A stretch of DNA of 64,000 nucleotides, from assembly GCA_046331175.1 (NCBI GenBank), contig JAXLRI010000005.1, positions 491,055 through 555,054 of the forward strand. The letters run 5' to 3'. This document shows positions 24,204-32,436 of this stretch, piece by piece. Numbering within the stretch: the stretch's first letter is position 1; the number at the start of each line of letters is the position of its first letter. The translations under genes were made by a program, and so were the position numbers. Below the pieces are notes generated by a model. The model made no database searches. It was not told the DNA's origin and saw nothing but the letters and a program-made list of their open reading frames with translations. The stretch comes from JAWKIW01 sp046331175. Its GTDB lineage: Bacteria; Actinomycetota; Acidimicrobiia; Acidimicrobiales; Acidimicrobilacustridaceae.

Positions 24204-25562
24204 TTGTCCGACCAGACCACGCTCGAAACGCCCGACGACATGGGCTCCTTCGCCGACGACGGCACCTACGTCCCCCGCCAGATCACCGAGAACGACCTCG
24301 GGGGCATCTCCATCGACGACGCCTACGACCGCACCATGGTCGACGTCGAGGACGGCCAGCTCGTCGAGGGCACCGTCGTGAAGGTCGATCGTGACGAGGT
24401 GCTGCTCGACATCGGCTACAAGTCCGAGGGCATCATCCCCGCCCGCGAGCTGTCGATCCGCAACGACGTCGATCCGGCCGAGATCGTCTCGCTCGGCGAC
24501 AAGATCGAGGCCCTGGTCCTGCAGAAGGAGGACAAGGACGGCCGCCTCGTCCTGTCCAAGAAGCGGGCGCAGTACGAGCGGGCCTGGGGCACGATCGAGA
24601 AGATCAAGGAGGAGGACGGGGTCGTCTCGGGCCCGGTCATCGAGGTCGTCAAGGGCGGCCTCATCCTCGACATCGGCCTGCGCGGCTTCCTGCCGGCGTC
24701 GCTGGTCGAGCTGCGCCGGGTGCGCGACCTGCAGCCCTACGTCGGTCGTTCGCTCGAGGCCAAGATCATCGAGCTCGACAAGAACCGCAACAACGTGGTG
24801 CTGTCCCGCCGGGCCTACCTCGAGGAGACGCAGAAGGAGCAGCGCGAGGACTTCCTGGCCAACCTCAAGCCCGGCGAGGTCCGCAAGGGCGTCGTGTCCT
24901 CGGTCGTCAACTTCGGCGCCTTCGTCGACCTCGGGGGCATGGACGGCCTGGTCCACGTCTCCGAGCTGTCGTGGAAGCACGTCGACCACCCCGGCTCGGT
25001 CGTGCAGGTCGGCGACGAGATCGAGGTCCAGGTGCTCGAGGTCGACCTCGACCGCGAGCGCATCTCGCTGTCGCTGAAGGCCACCCAGCAGGATCCGTGG
25101 CAGGAGTTCGCCTCCAACCACCGGGTCGGCGAGCTGGTCTACGGCCGGGTCACCAAGCTGGTGCCGTTCGGTGCGTTCGTCCAGGTGGGCGACGGCATCG
25201 AGGGCCTGGTCCACATCTCGGAGATGTCGGCCCACCACGTCGACCTGCCCGAGCAGGTCGTGACGCCGGGCGAGGAGCTGTGGGTCAAGATCATCGACCT
25301 CGACCTCCAGCGCCGCCGGATCAGCCTGTCCATCAAGCAGGCCGCCGAGGGCGGTGTGGTCGCCGCCGAGTACCAGGAGCACTTCGGCGAGCACGCCTAC
25401 GACGACGAGGGCAACTACATCGGCCCGGCGGGCACCGAGGAGGCCTGGGCCGAGTACTACGCCGAGCAGGGCGACGAGGCGCCCGCGGAGGGCGAGGCGC
25501 CGGCCGCCGCCGAGGGCGAGGCGCCGGCCGCCGAGGTCGCACCCGAGGCGCCCGAGGCCTGA
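24204..25562 (+). CDS. rpsA: 30S ribosomal protein S1
   Basis: 452 residues from a TTG preceded by AGGAAA. Binds mRNA on the 30S subunit. Four S1 domains start near residues 51 (VEGTVVKVDRDEVLLDIG), 137, 225 (RKGVVSSVVNFGAFVDLGG) and 309 (VYGRVTKLVPFGAFVQVGDG). Domains 3 and 4 match the RNA-binding consensus best. The C-terminal ~30 residues are an Ala/Glu/Pro tail with EGEAPAAAEGEAPAAE repeats. It lies downstream of polA as in mycobacteria, but the next conserved gene, coaE, is 12 kb away. Much leaderless mRNA in this genome may reduce dependence on S1. Confidence 0.96.
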   Translation: MSDQTTLETPDDMGSFADDGTYVPRQITENDLGGISIDDAYDRTMVDVEDGQLVEGTVVKVDRDEVLLDIGYKSEGIIPARELSIRNDVDPAEIVSLGDKIEALVLQKEDKDGRLVLSKKRAQYERAWGTIEKIKEEDGVVSGPVIEVVKGGLILDIGLRGFLPASLVELRRVRDLQPYVGRSLEAKIIELDKNRNNVVLSRRAYLEETQKEQREDFLANLKPGEVRKGVVSSVVNFGAFVDLGGMDGLVHVSELSWKHVDHPGSVVQVGDEIEVQVLEVDLDRERISLSLKATQQDPWQEFASNHRVGELVYGRVTKLVPFGAFVQVGDGIEGLVHISEMSAHHVDLPEQVVTPGEELWVKIIDLDLQRRRISLSIKQAAEGGVVAAEYQEHFGEHAYDDEGNYIGPAGTEEAWAEYYAEQGDEAPAEGEAPAAAEGEAPAAEVAPEAPEA

Positions 25563-25568
25563 ACGACG

Positions 25569-25584
25569 CGCCGCCGCGGCGGCG
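25569..25584 (+). terminator. Palindromic hairpin after rpsA
   Basis: CGCCGCCGCGGCGGCG is a perfect palindrome 6 bases after the rpsA stop, able to form a 6-bp stem. There is no T-tract, so this is a weak call. Confidence 0.35.
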
Positions 25585-25996
25585 ACGCAGCTCCCGAGGA
25601 CGACGGGTCGCCGGCTCCCGGCGGCCCGTCGCCGCGTCCGATGACGTCCGGCGGGTGGTGCGCGCGGGCATCGCGCCCTCGGTGGGTCGACCGGCACGCG
25701 TCGTGGGAGCGCGGCAGCGCACCCGCGCCGTCGGCGGCGGGCGCGGGTTCCCGACCCCCCTGGTCGTGAACGGCTAACGTGCGCCGAGAAATCGAGCGTC
25801 ATGGCTAAGTCGATACGGGTGTCCGGCCGAAGGGGAAGGTGCGGCCGCCGGTTCGGGGAGGACCGGGCCCGTGATCTGCCATGATGGGCGCCCCGTGCGC
25901 CCAGGTGGTCGGTGACGGGGCCGGCAGCCGTTCGGTGTCGGTTCTGGTGTAGGTGTCGGGGGGCCATGGGCCCACATCGCGAGGAAGAGGACGTAC
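25585..25996 (+). other. Intergenic leader before the Tad locus
   Basis: About 410 bases without a supported gene. Bases 25771-25820 are less GC-rich than the surroundings. They include a TAACGT hexamer (25775-25780) as a possible -10 box and an ATCGA-N14-TCGAT inverted repeat. A transcript from there would have a leader of about 210 bases before cpaB. It does not match the c-di-GMP riboswitch consensus as far as can be judged by eye. GAGG-AAGAGG before 25997 is the cpaB ribosome binding site. Confidence 0.35.
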
Positions 25997-26875
25997 GTGA
26001 GCTCACGGAGAACACTGATCCTGCTGGGTGCCATCGGTGTCGGCGTGATCGCCGCGCTGCTGCTGTTCCAGTACGTGCGCGGCATCGAGGACCGCGCCAA
26101 CCAGAACGCCAAGCGGGTCGACGTCTTCGCAGCCAAGGGCGAGATCAAGCGCGGCGTGCCCGGCGAGCAGGCCACCCAGAACGGTGACATCGCCAAGGCC
26201 CAGATCCCCCAGGAGTTCCGGCCGAACACGGCGATCAACACCACCGACGAGATCGCCAAGAAGGTGGCCCTGTTCGACATCGCTCCCGGCACGGTGATCG
26301 TGCAGGGCATGTTCGTCGATCCCGCCACCACCCAGATCACCTTCCGCTCGCGCATCAAGAACCCCGAGCACGTGGCCATGTCGATCCAGGTCGACCAGGT
26401 CCGTGGCGTCGCCGGCTTCCTGGTGGGCGGCGACGAGGTCAACATGATGATCTTCGAGGACCTCAGCGCCGAGAACGCCGCCGCCGGCGGTGGCGGCACC
26501 CAGGGCGGCACCGATGCCAACCGGCAGGCCGCCGCCCTCAAGAGCCGGGCGCGGATGCTCTACCAGAAGGTGCAGATCATCGCCGTCGGCCAGCAGGCCG
26601 CCCTCGAGCCGGGCGAGCAGCCGGCCAGCAGCACCAGCGGCTCCTCGTCGTCGTCGGCGAGCAACACCGGCCTGATCACGCTGGTGGTCCCGCCGGAGGC
26701 CTCCCTGTGGATCGCCAGCGCCCAGCAGGGCGGTGGTCAGATCTACCTCGCCCTCGACGCCGAGGACTACAAGGCCAAGGAAGTCAAGCAGGTGCCTCAG
26801 AACGTGACCCTCCTGCCCGGTGAGGATCCCGCCATCCTCACGCCGTACGGTCCCAACGGGAACACGGACAAGTGA
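25997..26875 (+). CDS. cpaB: Tad pilus assembly protein CpaB (RcpC)
   Basis: 292 residues. Extracytoplasmic assembly component of the Tad/Flp pilus. One N-terminal membrane anchor (about 5-25, LILLGAIGVGVIAALLLFQYV) is followed by a SAF-like domain (DVFAAKGEIKRGVPG through IAPGTVIVQGMFVD). Next comes an RcpC-type region (VAMSIQVDQVRGVAGFLVGGDEVNMMI) with a Ser-rich linker near 208-222. The GTG follows a GAGGAAGAGG site. First gene of a tightly packed operon cpaB-cpaE-cpaF-tadB-tadC. Its stop overlaps the next GTG. Confidence 0.9.
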   Translation: MSSRRTLILLGAIGVGVIAALLLFQYVRGIEDRANQNAKRVDVFAAKGEIKRGVPGEQATQNGDIAKAQIPQEFRPNTAINTTDEIAKKVALFDIAPGTVIVQGMFVDPATTQITFRSRIKNPEHVAMSIQVDQVRGVAGFLVGGDEVNMMIFEDLSAENAAAGGGGTQGGTDANRQAAALKSRARMLYQKVQIIAVGQQAALEPGEQPASSTSGSSSSSASNTGLITLVVPPEASLWIASAQQGGGQIYLALDAEDYKAKEVKQVPQNVTLLPGEDPAILTPYGPNGNTDK

Positions 26876-28107
26876 CGAGCCCCTTCACCGGTCAGCCTGG
26901 CGAGGCGATGCCTCGGCCGGGGATGGACGGCGCCACCGGGGGCGGCCGGCCCCAGGTGGCCGTCGCGGTGGTCGACGGCAGCCAGGAGCAGCGGGCCCAC
27001 CTGGCCATGCAGCTGGGGCAGGGCGCCACGCCCTTCGCCTCGATCAACGACCTGGCCCCTCGCCTGACCGGTCAGCCGGTGGTGCTGGTGCTCGGTCCGT
27101 CCTACGCCAACGCCGCCGAGCTGGCGGCGGTCGAGCAGCTGCTGCAGGCGCGGCGCGAGGTCGGGGCCATCATCGTCACCAACGAGCTGTCGACCGACGT
27201 GCTCCAGGCGGCGCTGCGGGCGGGCATCAAGGACGTGCTGACCCAGCCGGTCGACTCCAAGCAGCTGGCCGAGGCGGTGGCACGGGTCGCCGGCACCCTC
27301 GTCGTGGCCGCCCCCGCCGTGCCCACCTCGTCGGGCCCCGAGCTCGCCGCCGACGGCGAGCTCGGTCGGGTCATCACGGTGTTCTCCACCAAGGGCGGCG
27401 CCGGGAAGTCGGTGATCGCCACCAACCTGGCCGTCATCCTCGCCCAGCGCTCGTCCAAGCCGGTCGTGCTGATCGACGCCGACCTGCAGTTCGGCGACAT
27501 CGCGGTGATGCTCAAGCTGTCGCCGCAGCACACCATCGTCGATGCCGTGAGCGCCCTCGACCGCCTCGACGCCTCGCTCCTGCAGAACCTGCTGGTCCAG
27601 CACGGCCCGTCCGGTCTCCTGGTGCTGCCGGCGCCGCTCGAGCCGGCCTTCGCCGACCAGATCGGTGCCGCCGAGATGGTGCGGATCGTCGAGATCCTGC
27701 GCAGCTTCTGCTCGTTCGTCGTCGTCGACACGCCCGCCTACTTCAACGACGTGGTGCTCGGCCTCATCGAGGTCAGCGACGACGTGCTGCTGGTCGCCGG
27801 GATGGACATCCCGAACATCAAGAACGTCAAGATCGGCCTGCAGACCCTCCGGCTGCTCAACACGCCGATGGAGAAGCTGCGGCTGATCCTCAACCGGGCC
27901 AACTCGAAGGTGAAGCTCGACGTGGGCGAGGTCGAGCGCACCCTCGGCGTGCAGGCCGACGCCCTCATCCCGAGCGACGTCGTCGTGCCCCAGGCCGTCA
28001 ACAAGGGCGAGGCGGTGGTGCTCAACGCACCGAAGTCCGGGGTGGCCAAGTCCCTCGAGCAGCTGGCCGACCTGTTCAAGCCGGCGCAGGTGCGCAAGAA
28101 ACGCTAG
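26872..28107 (+). CDS. cpaE: Tad pilus localisation ATPase CpaE/TadZ
   Basis: 411 residues. A degenerate receiver-like N-terminal domain (about 20-140) is followed by a MinD/ParA-type ATPase. The deviant Walker A motif is STKGGAGKSVIATNLAV (K174), and IDADLQFGDIAVML and VVVDTPAYFNDVVL are the switch regions. TadZ proteins place the pilus machine in the cell. GTG start in a GTGA overlap with cpaB. The receiver-like domain shows no clear phospho-acceptor Asp context, as usual for the family. Confidence 0.92.
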   Translation: MTSPFTGQPGEAMPRPGMDGATGGGRPQVAVAVVDGSQEQRAHLAMQLGQGATPFASINDLAPRLTGQPVVLVLGPSYANAAELAAVEQLLQARREVGAIIVTNELSTDVLQAALRAGIKDVLTQPVDSKQLAEAVARVAGTLVVAAPAVPTSSGPELAADGELGRVITVFSTKGGAGKSVIATNLAVILAQRSSKPVVLIDADLQFGDIAVMLKLSPQHTIVDAVSALDRLDASLLQNLLVQHGPSGLLVLPAPLEPAFADQIGAAEMVRIVEILRSFCSFVVVDTPAYFNDVVLGLIEVSDDVLLVAGMDIPNIKNVKIGLQTLRLLNTPMEKLRLILNRANSKVKLDVGEVERTLGVQADALIPSDVVVPQAVNKGEAVVLNAPKSGVAKSLEQLADLFKPAQVRKKR

Positions 28108-28167
28108 CGGGGTTGCCCGGACCGGGATCCCGGGCCGGTGTCGGGGTGCGAGGAATGAGGAGTTGCC

Positions 28168-29538
28168 GTGTCGCTGTACAAGCGTCTGCATGACGTGGGG
28201 CAGGCCACGCCGACCGTCGGGGCCGGTGGAGGCAAGAAGCGCGACCCCGTGCTCGACGAGCTGCGCCAGAAGATCCACCACCAGCTCATCGACGAGCTGG
28301 GTCCGATCCTCTACGACAAGCGGCTCTCCGAGGACGACCTGCGTCGGCGGGTCAACGACCAGCTGCACGCGGCGCTGGCCCAGGAGCGGGCCCCGCTGTC
28401 GGCCGCCGACAAGGCGCAGCTGATCCAGGACGTCTCCGACGACATCCTGGGCTACGGGCCCATCGATCGCCTGCTCAAGGACGACGAGGTCTCCGAGGTG
28501 ATGTGCAACGGCCCCGAGTCGGTGTACGTCGAGCGCAGTGGCCGCCTCGAGAAGACCAACGTGACCTTCGTCGACGAGACCCACCTCCGCCGCATCATCG
28601 ACAAGATCGTGAGCGAGGTCGGGCGCCGCATCGACGAGGCGAACCCCCTCTGCGACGCCCGCCTCCCCGACGGCTCCCGCGTGAACGCGGTGATCCACCC
28701 GCTCGCCATCGGCGGGCCGTTCCTCACCATCCGGAAGTTCACCAAGGAGCGCCTGCAGGTCGACGACCTGATCCGCTTCGGCACGCTGAACGCCCACTCG
28801 GCCCGGTTCCTGCAGGCCTGCATCGTCGGCCGCCTGAACTGCATCGTCTCGGGCGGCACCGGCACCGGCAAGACGACGACGCTGAACGTGCTGTCGTCGT
28901 TCATCCCCTCCGACGAGCGGATCATCACCGTGGAGGACGCCAAGGAGCTCCAGCTGGCCCAGGACCACGTGCTCGCGCTCGAGGCCCGCCCGGCCAACAT
29001 CGAGGGCAAGGGCGAGATCACCATCCGCGACCTCGTCAAGAACACCCTCCGCATGCGCCCCGACCGCATCGTCGTCGGCGAGTGCCGCTCGGGTGAGGCC
29101 CTCGACATGCTCCAGGCCATGAACACCGGCCACGACGGCTCGCTCACCACCGTCCACTCCAACAGCCCGCGCGACACCCTGGCCCGCCTCGAGACCCTGG
29201 TGCTGATGGCCGGCTTCGACCTGCCGGTGCGGGCCATCCGCGAGCAGATGGCCTCGGCGCTCGACCTGATCGTGCACATCAGCCGCCTCCGGGACGGCAG
29301 CCGCCGCATCACCCACATCACCGAGGTGCAGGGCATGGAGGGCGACGTCATCACCCTCCAGGACGTCTTCCTCTTCGACTACGGCATGGGCGTCGACGAG
29401 CACGGCCGCTTCAAGGGGCACCTCAAGGCCACCGGCGTGCGACCCAAGTTCGCCGAGAAGCTGTCCGACCTCGGCATCCGCCTCGGCCAAGAGGTGTTCC
29501 AGCCCGAGGGCTTCAACCGCAAGGCGGTCGGCCGGTGA
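28168..29538 (+). CDS. cpaF: Tad pilus secretion ATPase CpaF/TadA
   Basis: 456 residues. Cytoplasmic hexameric ATPase driving pilus assembly. N-terminal domain ends near EVMCNGPESVYVERSG. Walker A is GGTGTGKTTTLN (about 229-240), then the Asp box ITVEDAKELQL, and Walker B/His boxes RMRPDRIVVGECRSGEALDMLQAMNTGHDGSLTTVHSN. The GTG has a GAGGAATGAGGAG site. A 60-base gap separates it from cpaE. The stop overlaps the next gene. Confidence 0.95.
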   Translation: MSLYKRLHDVGQATPTVGAGGGKKRDPVLDELRQKIHHQLIDELGPILYDKRLSEDDLRRRVNDQLHAALAQERAPLSAADKAQLIQDVSDDILGYGPIDRLLKDDEVSEVMCNGPESVYVERSGRLEKTNVTFVDETHLRRIIDKIVSEVGRRIDEANPLCDARLPDGSRVNAVIHPLAIGGPFLTIRKFTKERLQVDDLIRFGTLNAHSARFLQACIVGRLNCIVSGGTGTGKTTTLNVLSSFIPSDERIITVEDAKELQLAQDHVLALEARPANIEGKGEITIRDLVKNTLRMRPDRIVVGECRSGEALDMLQAMNTGHDGSLTTVHSNSPRDTLARLETLVLMAGFDLPVRAIREQMASALDLIVHISRLRDGSRRITHITEVQGMEGDVITLQDVFLFDYGMGVDEHGRFKGHLKATGVRPKFAEKLSDLGIRLGQEVFQPEGFNRKAVGR

Positions 29539-31478
29539 GGCCCGGTCGCCGGACCGCCAGCCGTGCCGGCATCGCCGGGCTCGTCGCCCTGCTGGTCTCC
29601 CTGCTGGTCCTGCCGTCGGCGCTGGCCCAGAGCGGCTCCCAGCTGCTGCTGCGGCAGGTCGACAGCACCGATCCGTCGAAGTCGCGAGCCGACTTCATCT
29701 GGACGGGCAACGAGAGCGACCTGGCCTCGGCCAAGATCGTGGTCAACGGCACCCAGGTGCCGGCCGAGGGCGGCAACAAGCTCAACCCGGGCCAGGCCCG
29801 CACGGGCGTGGCGCTGGTCATCGACACCGGTCCCAACATGGACCAGAGCAACGCCCTGGTCTCGGCCAAGGAGGCGGCCCGGAAGTGGATCGACGCCGCC
29901 GCCGGCGACGGCACGCAGTTCGCCATCTACGGCGCCGGCGACCGGGTGAACCTGGTCCAGAACTTCACCGGTGACAAGGAGCGCCTGAAGGCGGGCCTCG
30001 ACCGCCTCGGGCCCACCAAGCAGTCGTCGCTGTGGGCGACGGTGCGCCAGGCCGGCTCGTCGTTCCTCAACACCGACCTGCAGCCCAACGTGGTCGTGAT
30101 CGCCGGCGACACCGACACGGTGACCCCGAACGACTACCCGGCCGCCAGCGGCGCCGTCCTGTCGTCGGGCGCCACCATGTTCGCGGTGAACTTCCTCGGC
30201 GCCGGCTACGACCCGAGCCAGCTGAACGACATCGTCACCCAGGCCGGCGGCTTCGCCTACCAGACCGGCGACGGCAACCAGGTCGGCAGCCTGGTCGGCA
30301 ACGTGCAGACGGCCCTGTCGTCCCAGCAGTACCGGATCAACTTCGATGCCGGACTGCAGTCGGGCCAGGTGGCCGAGATCGAGCTGACCGTCGGCGGCAC
30401 CAGCACGAAGGCGTCGGTCGTGCTCGGCGGCGTGGCCAAGGGCAACCAGGCCCTCAACCCCACGCCGGTGGGCAGCCCGCTGTCCCTCCCGCTGCTCGAC
30501 AGCACCTTCGGGCTCATCCTGGTCGTCGGCCTCGTGCTGCTGGCCGCCGCCCTGCTGGCCTACGCCATGACCCTGCTGTTCGTGAAGGACGACCAGCTGT
30601 CCTCGGTCCTGCAGGCCTACGACGGCATGGCCGGGGTCGACGAGTTCGAGGACGAGGGCCAGCAGAGCCTCGCCAAGAGCGCCCTCATCCAGCGAGCCGT
30701 CGAGATCACCGAGCAGGTGGCCGAGAGCCAGGGCTACCTGGGTCGCACCGAGGCCGCGCTCGAGCGGGCCAACCTCCCGCTGCGGGCCGGCGAGGCGCTG
30801 TTCTTCTACGTCGCCTTCGTCGTCGTGATGACGCTGATCTTCCTGCTCCTGATGCAGAACCTCATCGGCGCCCTCGTCGCCGGCATCATCGCCGCCCTGC
30901 TGCCGGTGGCCGTCGTGTCCTACATGGCCGGCCGCCGTCGCAAGGCGTTCATGTCGCAGCTGCCCGACACCCTGCAGCTGCTCTCGGGCACGCTGCGCGC
31001 CGGCTACTCCCTGATGCAGGGCGTCGAGGCGGTGGCCCAGGAGGTCGCCGAGCCGATGGGCCTCGAGCTGCGCCGGGTGGTCACCGAGGCCCGCCTGGGC
31101 CGGCCGCTCGAGGAGTCCCTCGAGAACACCGCCGAGCGGATGAACAGCCCCGACTTCGCCTGGGCCGTGATGGCCATCCGCATCCAGCGGGAGGTCGGCG
31201 GCAACCTCGCCGAGCTGCTGCTGACGGTGGCCGAGACCATGACCGCACGCGAGCGGCTCCGCCGGGACGTGGCGGCGCTCACCGCTGAAGGCCGCATGAG
31301 CGCCATCGTGCTCGGCCTCCTGCCGGTCCTGCTCGGCCTGGCGATGTTCGTCATCAACCCCGAGTACATCGGGGTGCTCTTCAAGGACGGCCTCGGCATC
31401 GCGATGCTGATCATGTCCATCGTCTCCATGCTCATCGGCTTCTTCTGGATGAAGAAGATCATCACGATCGAGATCTGA
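29535..31478 (+). CDS. tadB: VWA domain-TadB fusion, Tad pilus inner-membrane platform
   Basis: 647 residues. Residues 1-31 are a signal peptide ending ALA-Q. Residues about 90-275 form a von Willebrand A-like domain (GVALVIDTGPNMDQ, VVVIAGDTDTVTP). A membrane helix near 320-350 links it to a TadB-type T2SSF domain with further helices near 410-450 and 590-647 (SQLPDTLQLLSGTLRAGYSLMQGVE; MNSPDFAWAVMAIRIQREVGGNLAELL). The usual MIDAS DxSxS is changed to D97-T-G-P-N. Typical TadB proteins are about half this length and lack an exported VWA part. GTG start overlaps cpaF. No frameshift is needed. Confidence 0.9.
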   Translation: MRPGRRTASRAGIAGLVALLVSLLVLPSALAQSGSQLLLRQVDSTDPSKSRADFIWTGNESDLASAKIVVNGTQVPAEGGNKLNPGQARTGVALVIDTGPNMDQSNALVSAKEAARKWIDAAAGDGTQFAIYGAGDRVNLVQNFTGDKERLKAGLDRLGPTKQSSLWATVRQAGSSFLNTDLQPNVVVIAGDTDTVTPNDYPAASGAVLSSGATMFAVNFLGAGYDPSQLNDIVTQAGGFAYQTGDGNQVGSLVGNVQTALSSQQYRINFDAGLQSGQVAEIELTVGGTSTKASVVLGGVAKGNQALNPTPVGSPLSLPLLDSTFGLILVVGLVLLAAALLAYAMTLLFVKDDQLSSVLQAYDGMAGVDEFEDEGQQSLAKSALIQRAVEITEQVAESQGYLGRTEAALERANLPLRAGEALFFYVAFVVVMTLIFLLLMQNLIGALVAGIIAALLPVAVVSYMAGRRRKAFMSQLPDTLQLLSGTLRAGYSLMQGVEAVAQEVAEPMGLELRRVVTEARLGRPLEESLENTAERMNSPDFAWAVMAIRIQREVGGNLAELLLTVAETMTARERLRRDVAALTAEGRMSAIVLGLLPVLLGLAMFVINPEYIGVLFKDGLGIAMLIMSIVSMLIGFFWMKKIITIEI

Positions 31479-31481
31479 ACC

Positions 31482-32414
31482 ATGAGCCCTGAACTCGCAC
31501 TCGGACTGCTCCTCATCGCCGCCGCCATCGGCCTGGCGCTGTGGGCCGTGCTCGGCCACTTCAACGAGAAGGCGGTCGTGCGCAGCTCGTTGCGCCAGCT
31601 GGAGGGCTACGAGGTCGAGAACGTCCGCGACCAGGAGCTGCTGGCGCCGATCAGCGAGCGGGCGCTCATGCCCGTCCTGGGTGGCCTCACCAACCTCGGT
31701 CGTCGGTTCACCCCGGTGGGCTACGTCGACAGCGTCCGCAAGAAGTTCATCTACGCCGGCAACGGCTCGGCCGACGCCGTCGACCGCTTCCTCGCCGTGC
31801 GCGTGATCACCGTCCTGCTCACGCCGCTGGCGTTCGTGCTGATGTACGTGTGGAACCCCATCGGCGTCGACGGCATGACCCAGTTCCTGGCGTTCGCCCT
31901 GCTGGCGTTCGCCCTGCTGGCCGGCCCCGATGCGATCCTGTCCCGCCGGGTGCAGGAGCGCCAGCACGAGCTCCAGGTGACCCTGCCCGACGTGCTCGAC
32001 CTGCTCACCATCTCCGTCGAGGCGGGCCTGGGCTTCGAGCAGGCGCTCGACCGCACCATCTCGGCGGTGCCCGGGGCGCTGTCCGAGGAGTTCGCCCGCA
32101 TGCTCGGCGAGGTCCGGGCCGGGGCCAGCCGCAGCGAGGCCATGCGGGCCATGGAGCAGCGCACCAACGTGCCCGAGGTCCGCTCCTTCGTGCTCGCCAT
32201 CCTGCAGGCCGACACGTTCGGTGTGTCCATCGGCCGGGTCCTGCGGGCCCAGGCCGAGGAGATGCGCATCAAGCGCCGCCAGCTCGCCCAGGAGCGGGCC
32301 CAGAAGGCGCCGGTGAAGATGCTCATCCCGATGGTGTTCTGCATCTTCCCCGCCCTGTTCGTCATCGTCATCGGGCCGGCCATCATCAACATCCGCAACG
32401 CCTTCAGCTCCTGA
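31482..32414 (+). CDS. tadC: Tad pilus inner-membrane protein TadC
   Basis: 310 residues. Second T2SSF platform protein. Membrane helices near 5-25, 105-145 and 280-302. The T2SSF core reads VTLPDVLDLLTISVEAGLGFEQALDR, EFARMLGEVRAGASRSEAMRAME and FVLAILQADTFGVSIGRVLRAQAEEMRIKRRQ. ATG starts 3 bases after the tadB stop. Prepilin peptidase, TadE/F pseudopilins and a secretin are not in the window. A secretin is not expected in a monoderm. Confidence 0.92.
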   Translation: MSPELALGLLLIAAAIGLALWAVLGHFNEKAVVRSSLRQLEGYEVENVRDQELLAPISERALMPVLGGLTNLGRRFTPVGYVDSVRKKFIYAGNGSADAVDRFLAVRVITVLLTPLAFVLMYVWNPIGVDGMTQFLAFALLAFALLAGPDAILSRRVQERQHELQVTLPDVLDLLTISVEAGLGFEQALDRTISAVPGALSEEFARMLGEVRAGASRSEAMRAMEQRTNVPEVRSFVLAILQADTFGVSIGRVLRAQAEEMRIKRRQLAQERAQKAPVKMLIPMVFCIFPALFVIVIGPAIINIRNAFSS

Positions 32415-32436
32415 GCCGGCGTGCGGAGCGTGGGCG

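Noticed and set aside
25764..25790. WhiG/FliA-type promoter before cpaB (GCCGAGAA resembles GCCGATAA)
   Set aside because: There is no TAAA-like -35 element 15 bases upstream.
25771..25880. c-di-GMP riboswitch before the pilus operon
   Set aside because: The GCAAACC and GGGACGCAAAG-type consensus segments are missing; only short inverted repeats are present.
29535..31478. Frameshift or assembly error joining two genes in VWA-TadB
   Set aside because: One frame with steady codon use, a membrane helix at the junction, and no stop or start signal between the parts.
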